DNA of 64,000 nt, taken from the NCBI RefSeq assembly GCF_012926505.1, contig NZ_JABBNT010000001.1, positions 248,001 to 312,000 of the forward strand, read 5' to 3'. Source of the DNA: Pacificispira spongiicola. Its GTDB lineage: Bacteria; Pseudomonadota; Alphaproteobacteria; UBA8366; Aestuariispiraceae. Positions 17,445-26,096 of the stretch are shown here, piece by piece; the stretch's first letter is position 1, and every line of letters begins with the position of its first letter. The position numbers and the translations under genes are program-made. Under the pieces are notes generated by a model. The model ran no database searches and was not told the origin of the DNA. It saw only the letters and a program-made list of their open reading frames with translations.

Positions 17445-18839
17445 TCAGCACGGAACGGACGCGTTTTTGCGGCTGTAGCAGAACCAGGTGATCACCAGGC
17501 ATACGACGTAGAAGCCGAGGAACGTCCACAACGCACCGTGCGGGGCGCCCGTTATGGCGATCGACGTGCCGTAGGCTTTCGGAATGAAGAACGCGCCGTA
17601 AGCGGCAATCGCACTGGTGAAGGCGATGATGGCCGCGCTTTCACGTTCAGACTGTTTCAACTGGGCCGCGGCATCGAGCGCGGGCATCAGACGACCAATC
17701 TCCTGACGCATGATCGACGGGATCATCTGGAAGGTGGACGCATTGCCGACGCCGGTCAGGAAGAACAACGCCATGAAGCAGGCGAAGAAACCCCAGAAAT
17801 TACCGGCGTCACCGCCTTGGGGGAGAAATTGCAGAACTCCGTAGACCGCGACGATCATGCCGAGGAAGGTCCAGAAGGTGACCCGCCCGCCCCCGAACCT
17901 GTCCGAAACCCAACCCGTGGCCGCCCGGCTGAGCGCGCCGACAAGCGGACCCAAGAAGGCATATTGCAGGGCGTTCACATCCGGGAACTGGGTTTTCATC
18001 AGCAGCGGAAAGCCCGCGGAATATCCAATGAAGCTGCCGAACGTGCCGGTATAGAGGAAGCACATGATCCAGTTATGCGCGCGGCTGAAGATGATCGACT
18101 GATCCTTGAACGATGCCTTCGCGTCGGCGATGTCGTTCATGCCGAACCAGGCGGCGACGGCGCTGACCGCGATGAACGGCACCCAGACGAAGCCGGCATT
18201 CTGTATCCAAAGTTCGCCGCCATCGGCCAAGGCCTGCGGTGCGCCGCCGACACCGCCGAAGACACCCGCGGTGATGACCATCGGCACGACGAACTGCATC
18301 ACGGAAACACCGAGATTGCCCAACCCGGCGTTCAGCGCCAGGGCGTTACCCTTGGTCTTCTTGGGATAGAAGTAAGCAATGTTGGCCATGGAGGACGCGA
18401 AGTTGCCGCCGCCGAAGCCGCACATCAGTGCCAGGATCAGGAAAATCGAGTAGGGCGTTTCCGGATCCTGCACCGCGAAGCCGATGCCGATCGCCGGCAG
18501 CAGCAGGGAGGCGGTGGATATCGTCGTCCATTTCCGACCGCCGAAGATCGGGATCATGAAACTGTAGAAGATTCGCAGCGTTGCCCCTGAAAGACCGGGA
18601 AGCGCGGCCAGCCAGAACAATTCGCCGGTCGAGTAGTTGAAGCCGATCGCCGGCAGTTTCGCGACGACGACGGACCAGACCATCCAGACGGAAAAGGCCA
18701 GCAGAAGCGCGGGGATCGAAATCCACAGGTTTCGGGTTGCGATCGCCTGCCCCCGGCGTTTCCAGAAATCGCTGTCTTCGGGTTTCCAAACGGTCAGCAT
18801 GTGACCCTGTTGGATGGCTTCGGAATTCGTGCTTGCCAT
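17445..18839 (-). CDS. narK: Nitrate/nitrite transporter, NarK2 type (MFS)
   Basis: Twelve-helix major facilitator protein of 464 residues that probably exchanges nitrate for nitrite across the inner membrane. It carries the NarK signature stretches GGGNFASSMANIAYFYP and GNALALNAGLGNLGVSVMQF, which contain the nitrate-signature glycines, and an early arginine in GATLRIFYSF. It resembles E. coli NarK more than the neighbour narK1 does. In Paracoccus and relatives the two types are fused; here they are separate adjacent genes, 66 bases apart. Confidence 0.93.
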   Translation of the reverse strand: MASTNSEAIQQGHMLTVWKPEDSDFWKRRGQAIATRNLWISIPALLLAFSVWMVWSVVVAKLPAIGFNYSTGELFWLAALPGLSGATLRIFYSFMIPIFGGRKWTTISTASLLLPAIGIGFAVQDPETPYSIFLILALMCGFGGGNFASSMANIAYFYPKKTKGNALALNAGLGNLGVSVMQFVVPMVITAGVFGGVGGAPQALADGGELWIQNAGFVWVPFIAVSAVAAWFGMNDIADAKASFKDQSIIFSRAHNWIMCFLYTGTFGSFIGYSAGFPLLMKTQFPDVNALQYAFLGPLVGALSRAATGWVSDRFGGGRVTFWTFLGMIVAVYGVLQFLPQGGDAGNFWGFFACFMALFFLTGVGNASTFQMIPSIMRQEIGRLMPALDAAAQLKQSERESAAIIAFTSAIAAYGAFFIPKAYGTSIAITGAPHGALWTFLGFYVVCLVITWFCYSRKNASVPC

Positions 18840-18905
18840 GGGACTCTCCCTTACGGCGTGTTGGTGGCCGGCGGGCCGGACTTGGCCGACCCGCCCAGGC
18901 TTGGA

Positions 18906-20270
18906 TTATTCGGCAGGCTGCGTGGCCGCCGATTTGTCGGTCGCGTCGGTCGATGCCGGTTTCGGCAAAGGCGCTTCCGGCACGTCGGACAGATATTTTT
19001 CGTCCGCGAGGGCCGGGTGACGGGCGCGTTCCATCCGGCGGATGGCGACATGCATCCACACGGTCGATATGCCGACGATGGCGAAGAGCATCATGAACGG
19101 CGCCGTCCAGATACCGGTCGCGTCCAACAGGACACCGAAGCCGATGGGCAGGAAGAACCCGCCCAAACCGCCGATCATGCCGACCAGTCCGCCGACCGAC
19201 CCGACATGATGCGGGTAATAAACCGGGATATGCTTGTAGACCGCCGCCTTACCCAGGCTCATGACGAAACCCAGGATGACTGTCAGTGCCACGAAGAACC
19301 CGACGGACAGGCCGAAGTTGAATTCGATCGGCCCTGTTATACCGGACACGATGTAGCTGGTTTGCGGATAGCTCATCAGAAACAGGACGACGAGCGACAC
19401 GATGAAGGTCAGATACATGACGAAGCGTGCGCCCCACTTATCCGACATCCATCCGCCAAGCGCCCGGAACACCGACCCCGGCAGGGAATAGAGCCCGGCG
19501 AAAACACCCGCCGTCGTCAGTTCCAAGCCATAGGCGCCGACGTAATAGCGCGGCAGGAAGCTCGCCAACGCGACAAACGCGCCGAAGACGAAGAAGTAAT
19601 AGGTGGCGAAACGCCAGACCTGCACATTCTTCAATGGCGCCAACTGCGACCCAGCAGAAACCGGGCCTTCACCCGACGCGCGCCGGTGTACTTGCACCGG
19701 ATCGGTCTTGGCGAAGACGAAGAACAGAACCGCCGTAACGGCCAACACCACCGCATAAACCTGCGCTGTCGCTTCCCAGCCCAGTGCGACGACCAGAAAC
19801 GGCGCGGCAAAGTTCGTTACCGCTGCCCCGACATTCCCCGCGCCGAAAACGCCGAGCGCAGTGCCTTGGTGCTTTTTGTCGAACCATCTTGAGGTATAGG
19901 CAACGCCGACGATAAAGGAGCCGCCCGCCAGCCCGAGTCCGAGCGCGGCCACGAGAAACACTTCATATGTCTGAACCGACGTGAGCAGCCACACGCACAC
20001 CGACGTGATCAGCATTTGCAGCGGGAACATCACCCGACCGCCGAATTGTTCGGTCCAGACGCCGAGGAAAATCCGACTGACCGAGCCGGTCAAAACCGGC
20101 GTTGCCACCAGCAGCCCGAATTGCGTATCGCTCAGGCCGAGGTCCTGCTTAATCTTGACGCCAATGATGGAAAAAATCGTCCAAACCGCAAAACAGACGG
20201 TGAAGGCGAAGGTGCTGAGACCCAAGGCGCGGTATTGATCCGACCGGGTCACTCCGTCCAGTACGTGCAT
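18906..20270 (-). CDS. narK: Nitrate transporter, NarK1 type (MFS)
   Basis: First gene of the nar operon; 454 residues with twelve hydrophobic segments. NarK1-type proteins are regarded as nitrate/proton symporters that start nitrate respiration before nitrite is available for exchange. Motifs are LTGSVSRIFLGVWTEQFGG, GLGLAGGSFIVGVAYTSRW and GVFGAGNVGAAVTNFAAPF. The ATG at 20270 (MHVLDGVTR) has GGAGG nine bases upstream and is preferred over the longer frame to 20297. An Fnr-type box lies about 80 bases upstream. Confidence 0.92.
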   Translation of the reverse strand: MHVLDGVTRSDQYRALGLSTFAFTVCFAVWTIFSIIGVKIKQDLGLSDTQFGLLVATPVLTGSVSRIFLGVWTEQFGGRVMFPLQMLITSVCVWLLTSVQTYEVFLVAALGLGLAGGSFIVGVAYTSRWFDKKHQGTALGVFGAGNVGAAVTNFAAPFLVVALGWEATAQVYAVVLAVTAVLFFVFAKTDPVQVHRRASGEGPVSAGSQLAPLKNVQVWRFATYYFFVFGAFVALASFLPRYYVGAYGLELTTAGVFAGLYSLPGSVFRALGGWMSDKWGARFVMYLTFIVSLVVLFLMSYPQTSYIVSGITGPIEFNFGLSVGFFVALTVILGFVMSLGKAAVYKHIPVYYPHHVGSVGGLVGMIGGLGGFFLPIGFGVLLDATGIWTAPFMMLFAIVGISTVWMHVAIRRMERARHPALADEKYLSDVPEAPLPKPASTDATDKSAATQPAE

Positions 20271-20348
20271 TTCTGTTCCTCCAGGCTCATAACGCATGGG
20301 TTGTTTCAGAACTGCATCGGAAACTGACCGCCATGGAGCGGAAACGGG

Positions 20349-20362
20349 TTGATCTATATCAT
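20349..20362 (-). promoter_or_regulatory. Fnr/Dnr-type box upstream of narK1
   Basis: TTGAT-CTAT-ATCAT, one mismatch from the Fnr consensus TTGAT-N4-ATCAA. Its centre is 85 bases upstream of the narK1 start, which leaves room for a class II promoter (box at -41.5) and a leader of about 40 bases. It probably drives the whole nar operon under low oxygen or nitrate/nitrite signals. Confidence 0.7.
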
Positions 20363-20388
20363 CTGACGGAAAAATGTGTTAAAAATAA

Positions 20389-20410
20389 ATGACTTAGACA
20401 AATTAGTCAT
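20389..20410. promoter_or_regulatory. Inverted repeat ATGACT-N10-AGTCAT between the divergent promoters
   Basis: Perfect 6-bp inverted repeat with arms at 20389-20394 and 20405-20410, in the AT-rich narK1/regulator intergenic region between the two Fnr-type boxes. It is not an Fnr site and does not match NarL heptamers. It could be the operator of a further regulator. Confidence 0.4.
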
Positions 20411-20462
20411 CTGAATGTGAATAAAGAGTCAAGATATGCGCGCAACCTGATCAATCCGACAC

Positions 20463-20476
20463 TTGACATTTATCAA
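20463..20476 (+). promoter_or_regulatory. Fnr/Dnr-type box upstream of the Crp/Fnr regulator gene
   Basis: TTGAC-ATTT-ATCAA, one base from the Fnr consensus and close to the Nnr/Dnr variant TTGAC. It is centred 53 bases before the ATG at 20523. If it sits at -41.5, transcription would start near 20511, leaving a very short leader with the GGGGGG-type ribosome binding site. It suggests activation by Fnr or autoregulation. Confidence 0.7.
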
Positions 20477-20522
20477 GCCGAAAGAGAAAGGTGCAATGTC
20501 GATGGAAAGGGGGGCGGAATAA

Positions 20523-21221
20523 ATGTCGGGATCGCATATTCCCAATATCCGCGAGCTTGATTTGTTCATCGATATTGATGATGCGAATTTTGAAGCGTTG
20601 ATGCGCGGTTCGTATGTGCAGAATTTCCCGCCGCAGGTGGAAATGATCACCGAAGGCGATTCCAGCGATTTCCTTCATATCGTCCTGTCCGGTTCCGTCG
20701 AGTTGTTCGCCACCTGGAACGGTCGGGAAACCAGCATGGATACGGTCCTACCCGTTTCGACCTTCATTCTGGCGGCGACAATCAACGACGCCCCGTATCT
20801 GATGTCTGCCCGGACGCTGGAAAAAAGCCGCATCGTGATGATACCGAGCCAGGATGTCCGATCGGTATTCAAGGCCGATGCGAACTTTGCCCGCGCCATC
20901 GTGACTGAGCTGGGGATACGCTACCGGTCGACCGTAAAATCCAAGAAGAACCTGAAACTCAGGACGTCACTTGAGCGCTTGGCAAATTGTCTGCTGCGGG
21001 AGTGGGAAGCCGCCGGTGGCCATATGGAATTCGAACTGACGACCGAAAAGCGACGCCTCGCATCCCTGCTGGGCATGACCCCGGAAAATCTCAGCCGAGC
21101 CTTCAAATCCCTCCAGGCTTACGGCGTTTCGGTCGACGGGGCTAAAATCACCGTTGCCGACCCGGAAGACCTTCGGCGCTTCGCCAAACCCAGCCCCCTG
21201 ATCGACGACCGCACTCTCTAG
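20523..21221 (+). CDS. Crp/Fnr-family regulator, NarR/Dnr-like
   Basis: 232 residues: N-terminal cyclic-nucleotide-binding-like beta-roll (about 20-125), a dimer helix, and a C-terminal winged HTH. The recognition helix is TPENLSRAF; the E-x2-S-R pattern is that of Fnr, so the protein should read TTGAT/ATCAA half-sites like those next to it. No cysteine cluster is present at the N-terminus, so it is not an oxygen-sensing Fe-S Fnr. Position next to narK1 is the position of narR in Paracoccus, which responds to nitrite or nitrate; NarR or a heme-dependent Dnr are both possible. Confidence 0.85.
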   Translation: MSGSHIPNIRELDLFIDIDDANFEALMRGSYVQNFPPQVEMITEGDSSDFLHIVLSGSVELFATWNGRETSMDTVLPVSTFILAATINDAPYLMSARTLEKSRIVMIPSQDVRSVFKADANFARAIVTELGIRYRSTVKSKKNLKLRTSLERLANCLLREWEAAGGHMEFELTTEKRRLASLLGMTPENLSRAFKSLQAYGVSVDGAKITVADPEDLRRFAKPSPLIDDRTL

Positions 21222-21236
21222 GAAAGGAGTTCTCCC

Positions 21237-21548
21237 ATGGCTAAATCCATTCCCGGCGCCGCCGGCGATATCGCCCGGCAATTTCCGGATATCTGGGACG
21301 CCTATTCGGAACTCGGCAAGGCAACGGGGGAGGCCGGTCCCCTTACAACACGGGAAAAGCGGTTGGTGAAACTGGCCCTAGCCGTCGGCGCGGGATCGGA
21401 AGGCGCCGTCCATTCCCATACACGCCGCGCCAAGTCCGAAGGCATCGAGCCGGAAGCGCTTGCTCAGGTCGCTTTACTTGCCATCGGGCCGCTGGGATTG
21501 CCGAAAGCGGTGGCCGCGAAAACATGGATGGAAGACATCGCGGACTGA
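21237..21548 (+). CDS. Carboxymuconolactone decarboxylase-like (AhpD fold) protein lacking the usual cysteines
   Basis: 103 residues, cytoplasmic, with AAAGGAG before the ATG at 21237. The fold signature is clear: LTTREKRLVKLALAVGAG, then EGAVHSHTRRAKSEGI, then EALAQVALLAIGPLGLPKA. At the place where AhpD-type peroxidases have E-x2-C-x2-C-x3-H this protein has E-x3-H-S-H and no cysteine at all. It therefore cannot be a thiol peroxidase and may be a lyase or isomerase, or use histidines for another purpose. It follows the regulator gene by 15 bases in the same direction, so it is probably co-regulated with nitrate respiration. Confidence 0.82.
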   Translation: MAKSIPGAAGDIARQFPDIWDAYSELGKATGEAGPLTTREKRLVKLALAVGAGSEGAVHSHTRRAKSEGIEPEALAQVALLAIGPLGLPKAVAAKTWMEDIAD

Positions 21549-21564
21549 CGCGCCGACCGGGCCA

Positions 21565-22758
21565 CTATTTCGCCCGGCGCAGCAGCTTCGGCCCGTAAAA
21601 CAGCACGAATCCCACATATCCCAGGATCCAGCTCAGGCCGGACAGGGAGTACAGCATCGTACCGTCGAACGGCAGCGACCCGGCGCAAAACCGCAGCATG
21701 ACGGACAGGATGATCAGCCCATAGACCAAAAGGGTTCCCTTACCGGCTGTCAGGGCTTGCCCCGTATGGCCCAGTGTCGCCCGGGTCATGACCGCGACCG
21801 TCATGATGCCGATCCCACCGGCCATCCAAAGATGTTGGGCGTCGGCGACGTAAAGACCATCCGGCGTCAGGACGGCGACCGCCATCGCAACCGCGCCTAA
21901 CGGGACGAAGGCATACCCGATATGGAGAATCAGGACGAGCGGTTCCGCCGCGGTGCTGCCGCCCTTCCATCGGACCAGCCGGACGAAATGCAACACGCCC
22001 GCTATGGCTAGGAGAGCGCCGCTTACAGCGCTTTCCGGAATCCCGACCCAGGCAACAAGCGCCGCCAGCAACGCAACAAGCGCCACACGGTCGAACCTGC
22101 CCATCGGTGGCGCCGGAAGCGATGCCGCCGCCCGCTTGACCAGCCAGTTGCGCGTGAACGACGGCACAATGCGTCCGCCGACGACGGCGATCATCATGAC
22201 ACCGGCGGCTAGGCCCAAGCGCAGCCCCATGCCTTGTGCCGCAAACGCCCCGGTCGCCGCTTCCCAATGGAACAGCGCATTCCCCACGGCCAAAGCGGTG
22301 GCCATCGCAAGGACGATCAGATTGCGCCAGTTCTTGCCGATCACGATCTCCCGCGCGATGGCCACGATCAACGCGACCGGCATGGCGAGATCTGCGGCGG
22401 CGACAACACCGGGGGACAACAAAGAACCGTACAAAACGGCGAGACGCCCAACGGCCCACAAAACAAAGAGCCCGACCAACGGCCATCCCACCATGGGGAG
22501 GCGCCCCGTCCAATTCGGCACGGCGGTCAAAAGGAACCCAGCCAGAACCGCGCCCAGATAGCCGAACAGAAACTCATGCGCATGCCAGGAGACCGGATCG
22601 AACGCGGTCGGAATGTCGATATGCCCAGATAGCAGCGGAACCCAAAGAACCATCGACACCGCCGCCCAAAGCCCCGCCCCCAGAAAGAATGGACGAAACC
22701 CGTACGAAAACACTGCCGGCCCTTGCCAGTTTCTGACACGATCCATCGACGAAACCAT
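21565..22758 (-). CDS. nnrS: NnrS family protein
   Basis: Polytopic heme- and copper-containing membrane protein of 397 residues, about twelve helices, linked to tolerance of nitric oxide stress. Family marks are FSYGFRPFFLGAGLWAA near the N-terminus, SWHAHEFLFGYLGAVLAGFL, TAVPNWTGRLP, and later GGRIVPSFTRNWL and MTRATLGHTG, supplying the conserved His residues. It is convergent with the CMD-like gene. Its presence indicates that NO arises in this cell even though no NO-forming nitrite reductase is encoded in the window. Confidence 0.93.
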   Translation of the reverse strand: MVSSMDRVRNWQGPAVFSYGFRPFFLGAGLWAAVSMVLWVPLLSGHIDIPTAFDPVSWHAHEFLFGYLGAVLAGFLLTAVPNWTGRLPMVGWPLVGLFVLWAVGRLAVLYGSLLSPGVVAAADLAMPVALIVAIAREIVIGKNWRNLIVLAMATALAVGNALFHWEAATGAFAAQGMGLRLGLAAGVMMIAVVGGRIVPSFTRNWLVKRAAASLPAPPMGRFDRVALVALLAALVAWVGIPESAVSGALLAIAGVLHFVRLVRWKGGSTAAEPLVLILHIGYAFVPLGAVAMAVAVLTPDGLYVADAQHLWMAGGIGIMTVAVMTRATLGHTGQALTAGKGTLLVYGLIILSVMLRFCAGSLPFDGTMLYSLSGLSWILGYVGFVLFYGPKLLRRAK

Positions 22759-22912
22759 TATGCCCTACCTTGCATGGAGATATTCGGCACATTGAGGTCG
22801 GCAAATCGCCGGGTCGTCAATATCACCGCCCAAAAGGACAAATCGCGACGGCAACCAAACGGACCACCAATTCACGGTTGAAATTCGGAAAGCTCCATCA
22901 CAGCATCAATCC

Positions 22913-23113
22913 ATGATCGAAGACGTTAGATTCACGACATGCGAAGAAATCGCGCTGGAAGCGGAACGGCTGCTCCTGGAAGGGTACCGCGAGGCATCTC
23001 TCATACTTCTCAATCAAGTGCGTTCCACATGCCTTTTCAAGGACGACCCCTGCCCGGAAAGCTCCGGCTGTCGGACAACGGTGCGCCGTTTGGAACGCGA
23101 CTATGACCTGTGA
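22913..23113 (+). CDS. Possible small protein of unknown function
   Basis: 66 codons, MIEDVRFTTCEEIALEAE then a helical LLLEGYREASLILLNQ and a cysteine-containing tail (C-x5-DPCPESSGC). The composition looks protein-like, but no convincing ribosome binding site precedes the ATG and I recognise no family. It is the only candidate in the 636-base gap 22759-23394; the rest of that gap shows only short palindromes. Confidence 0.35.
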   Translation: MIEDVRFTTCEEIALEAERLLLEGYREASLILLNQVRSTCLFKDDPCPESSGCRTTVRRLERDYDL

Positions 23114-23256
23114 TCGACGAGAAACGATCAGCGATAGTGATCGCGCCGCCGCACCAAAACATTGGACTACGGACGAGCGGTCCACAATGCACGTTATGCA
23201 GTTTTGGCATCTCGAACCGAGACGAACCGCGCATCGTCTCCTCGTTCGCATCCGTG

Positions 23257-23277
23257 ACAAATTTGTGCACAGTGCAC
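23257..23277. promoter_or_regulatory. Cluster of short palindromes ACAAATTTGT and GTGCAC-A-GTGCAC
   Basis: A perfect 10-base palindrome (23257-23266) overlaps a tandem pair of GTGCAC palindromes (23265-23270, 23272-23277). It lies in a gap between the nitrate region and the oxidase genes, about 120 bases from the 3' end of the hydroxy-acid oxidase. It could be a protein-binding site; significance is uncertain. Confidence 0.2.
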
Positions 23278-23394
23278 CTTAGACAAAATCCGCTTAAATC
23301 TGGAGAAAATTTAAGGACTTAGGTCAGCTTTCCTCAAACCGGTCTCCTTGCCTCAAATTTAGGGAAGAAGGCGTCCAGAAATCTAGGGGGCTAT

Positions 23395-24531
23395 TCAATC
23401 GGCGAGGGTCGCCATCCCAGCCAAAGCCATAGCGGTATCCAACTCCGACTTCAGGATTTCGAACGCCCGACATGCGCCTAACCGTCCAGCTGCCGCGGTG
23501 CCGTAAAGGACTGCGCGACCGACCATAACGCCGTCGGCGCCGGCAGCCAGCAGCTTCATCGCATCAGCCCCACGCTGTACGCCGCTATCCGCCAGTATTG
23601 TCAGTTTATCCCCGACCGCATCCGCAATGTCCGGCAAGACTTCAATCGGTGCGACGGCGCTGTCCAGGTTTCGCCCTCCGTGATTGGAAACGACGACCCC
23701 ATCCACGCCGTGCTTCGCCGCAAGGCGCGCGTCTTCACGATCGAGAATACCCTTGAGGATGAGGGCCCCCTTCCAATAGCGTCGCAGCGATGCGACATGA
23801 GACCAGGTCAGCGCCGGTTCGTGCCGGATATTCCTTGCGGCCCCACCGCCGGTAATACGCTGCCGGTATTCGAGCGGATAGTTCGCGAATCCAGGTGGCC
23901 CGCCGGCCAATACGTAGCGACCGAGAACCGTTGCCAGCCATCGTGGATGGGTCAGCACGTCGAAAACGTTGCGCGGCGTGTAGCAGAAGGGAACGCCGAA
24001 ACCGTTTCTGTAATTGTATTCACGCTTTGGAAAGACGGCGGTATCCACCGTCAGAACCAGGGTGCGCACACCGCAGTCCCATGCCCGCGTCACAAGGTCC
24101 TGCCACAGCTTTTCTTCCTGCCACAAATACAGTTGGAACCATATCGAACCGGCACTAGCCGCCGCGATTTCCTCAATGGAGGTCACCGCCTCGGTCGCGG
24201 CGCAGAACGGGATTTGCATGTCCGCCGCTGCGCGAGCCAGTTCGATTTCCCCCTTATACCAAACGAGCCCGGCAAAGGCAGTCGGTGCAACGATAAACGG
24301 CGTTGGATAGGTCTGCCCGAACAGGGTTACAGCCTGGTTGCGCGTTGGTGTGCCGCGCAGCACGCGGGGGACGATCCGGGTCGCGTCCAAGGCGTCGCGG
24401 TTGCGGCGGATCGCCGTCTCATCCTCCGCCCCCCGATCGATATAGTCGAATATCCCGCGCGGCAAACGGCGGCGCGCCATCTGCCGAAGCTCCGCATAAT
24501 TCATGGCATCGACCGTCATACCAGCCCCCAA
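23395..24531 (-). CDS. FMN-dependent alpha-hydroxy acid oxidase/dehydrogenase (LldD family)
   Basis: TIM-barrel flavoenzyme oxidising an L-2-hydroxy acid such as L-lactate, glycolate or mandelate; 378 residues. Marks are YAELRQMARRRLPRGIFDY at the N-terminus, the active-site SNHGGRNLDSA (catalytic His and substrate-binding Arg, about 284-294) and the FMN-phosphate loop GADGVMVGR. It is the last gene of the - strand transport operon, seven bases after a GlcD-type oxidase. The pair of L- and D-specific 2-hydroxy acid oxidases suggests the transported compound is converted to a 2-hydroxy acid. Confidence 0.9.
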   Translation of the reverse strand: MGAGMTVDAMNYAELRQMARRRLPRGIFDYIDRGAEDETAIRRNRDALDATRIVPRVLRGTPTRNQAVTLFGQTYPTPFIVAPTAFAGLVWYKGEIELARAAADMQIPFCAATEAVTSIEEIAAASAGSIWFQLYLWQEEKLWQDLVTRAWDCGVRTLVLTVDTAVFPKREYNYRNGFGVPFCYTPRNVFDVLTHPRWLATVLGRYVLAGGPPGFANYPLEYRQRITGGGAARNIRHEPALTWSHVASLRRYWKGALILKGILDREDARLAAKHGVDGVVVSNHGGRNLDSAVAPIEVLPDIADAVGDKLTILADSGVQRGADAMKLLAAGADGVMVGRAVLYGTAAAGRLGACRAFEILKSELDTAMALAGMATLAD

Positions 24532-24538
24532 AGGACCA

Positions 24539-25978
24539 TCAGTCGAGGAACAGTTTGCCCGGATTCATGATGTTCTTGGGATCGAACACCGACTTGATCC
24601 CTTTCATCAGGCGAATTTCCACAGGATCCGAGGTCTTGGCGAGACGCCCCCGATAGCTGAGCCCGATCCCGTGCTCCGCGGTAATGCTGCCCGCAAGATC
24701 CACCACGATCGCATCGATGATCTCGTCGATTTCCGCGGAAGCGGCCTTGTAATCGGCGGGGGTCTCAAAACGGCCCGGCTTGAACAATACAACGATATGC
24801 ATGTTGCCGTCGCCTAGATGCGCAACACACAGGACCTTGCATTCCGGGAACCGGGCGCCAATGTCCTGGCGCGCGCGTTCCGCAAAGACGCCTTGCCGGT
24901 CCAGCGGCACCGAACTGTCATGGGACATGTTCGGTCCGGCATGTCGGATAGCCTCCGAAACGCCGTGCCGCAGATGCCAGAACGCGTCGGCCTGCGCTTG
25001 GTTCTGCGCGATGACCGCGTCGGTCAGCTTTTCCTGTTCGAAAGCCTTTTCCAACGTCGTTTCCATGATGTCGGCAAGATCCGCATCGGGATTCGAATCC
25101 ATCACTTCAACCAACAGGTACCATTCGGCGCGCGTTTCAAACGGTGCACGCGTGTTGTGGACGTTTTCGAGCACGACATCCATGTAGTCGGCATGGGTGC
25201 ATTCGAAACTCGTCACCCGTTCACCGAAGGCACCGCGCATCAGCGTCAGCACGGCCAGGGCGTCATCCACCGATTGAACCGCCAGCATCGCCGTCACCAC
25301 CGATTTGGGGGCGGGATACAGTTTCAGCACCGCGGCGGTAACAATACCAAGCGTGCCTTCGGACCCGATGAACAGATCGCGGATGTCGTAGCCCGTATTG
25401 TCCTTCCGCAACTTCAGCAAACCGTCTAGAATTTCGCCGGTCGGCAACACGACCTCCAAGCCAAGAACGAGTTCGCGCATAACGCCATAGCGAATTGCCT
25501 GAACACCGCCCGAATTCGTCGCGATATTGCCGCCGATCTGGCAGCTCCCCTCCGCGCTGAGGCTCATCGGGAACAGTCGGTCCGCATCCGCGGCCACCTG
25601 TTGCACATCCTGCAACACGCAGCCCGCATCCACCGTGATAGTGTCATCCACCAGCGATATCTCACGCACGCGGTTCATACGCTTGAGGCTGAGAAGGATA
25701 CCGAGCGGAGACTCCAACCCGATAGCGCCCCCTACCAAACCGGTATTGCCGCCGATTGGCGTGATCGGGATTTGGTGGCGGTCGCACAGTTTGACCACGT
25801 CCGACACTTCCTGCGTCGATCCAGGCAATACGACGCATCGTGCATGCCCCTGATAGGTGCGCCGGACGTCGGTCATGAATTGCGCCATATCCTCCGGTGT
25901 TGATACGACGTTGCGCGCACCGACGATGGCCGTCAGAGACGCTATAAAATCCATATCGTTCAATCCGTCCGGGGGCAT
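24539..25978 (-). CDS. FAD-binding oxidase, GlcD/D-lactate dehydrogenase family
   Basis: 479 residues with two standard parts: an FAD-binding PP-loop domain (GGNTGLVGGAIG near 79-90; GSCQIGGNIATNSGG) and the C-terminal FAD-oxidase domain with HLGDGNMHI and EHGIGLSYRG, which carry catalytic histidines. The enzyme oxidises a D-2-hydroxy acid (D-lactate, D-2-hydroxyglutarate or glycolate). An internal ATG at 25954 (MDFIASL) is an alternative start. It follows the binding-protein gene of the transporter by about 120 bases, with a hairpin between. Confidence 0.9.
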   Translation of the reverse strand: MPPDGLNDMDFIASLTAIVGARNVVSTPEDMAQFMTDVRRTYQGHARCVVLPGSTQEVSDVVKLCDRHQIPITPIGGNTGLVGGAIGLESPLGILLSLKRMNRVREISLVDDTITVDAGCVLQDVQQVAADADRLFPMSLSAEGSCQIGGNIATNSGGVQAIRYGVMRELVLGLEVVLPTGEILDGLLKLRKDNTGYDIRDLFIGSEGTLGIVTAAVLKLYPAPKSVVTAMLAVQSVDDALAVLTLMRGAFGERVTSFECTHADYMDVVLENVHNTRAPFETRAEWYLLVEVMDSNPDADLADIMETTLEKAFEQEKLTDAVIAQNQAQADAFWHLRHGVSEAIRHAGPNMSHDSSVPLDRQGVFAERARQDIGARFPECKVLCVAHLGDGNMHIVVLFKPGRFETPADYKAASAEIDEIIDAIVVDLAGSITAEHGIGLSYRGRLAKTSDPVEIRLMKGIKSVFDPKNIMNPGKLFLD

Positions 25979-26036
25979 GATCGCTTCACTTCTTTGTCCG
26001 ACCGCGTCGCGTTCGTCGGACCTTTGTTGGGAAAGC

Positions 26037-26064
26037 GGGACCGGAAGGTATGTCTTCCGGTCCC
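26037..26064 (-). terminator. Hairpin after the polyamine-type binding-protein gene
   Basis: Perfect 11-bp stem GGGACCGGAAG / CTTCCGGTCCC (26037-26047 and 26054-26064) with a six-base loop, 32 bases past the binding-protein stop. No real T-run follows on the - strand, so it may protect the upstream mRNA end or attenuate transcription into the oxidase genes rather than stop it fully. Confidence 0.6.
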
Positions 26065-26096
26065 AACCGTTACGTAACGCCTAATTCAGGCAAGCG

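Noticed and set aside
13863-18590. A very long open frame (about 1575 codons) antisense to narG and narK2
   Set aside because: It mirrors the codon bias of the real genes on the other strand; composition is rich in Arg, His and Gly, with no family resemblance and no start signal.
22788-22812. Nnr-type box TTGAGGTCGGCAA upstream of nnrS
   Set aside because: The half-sites do not match TTGAC/GTCAA at the required spacing.
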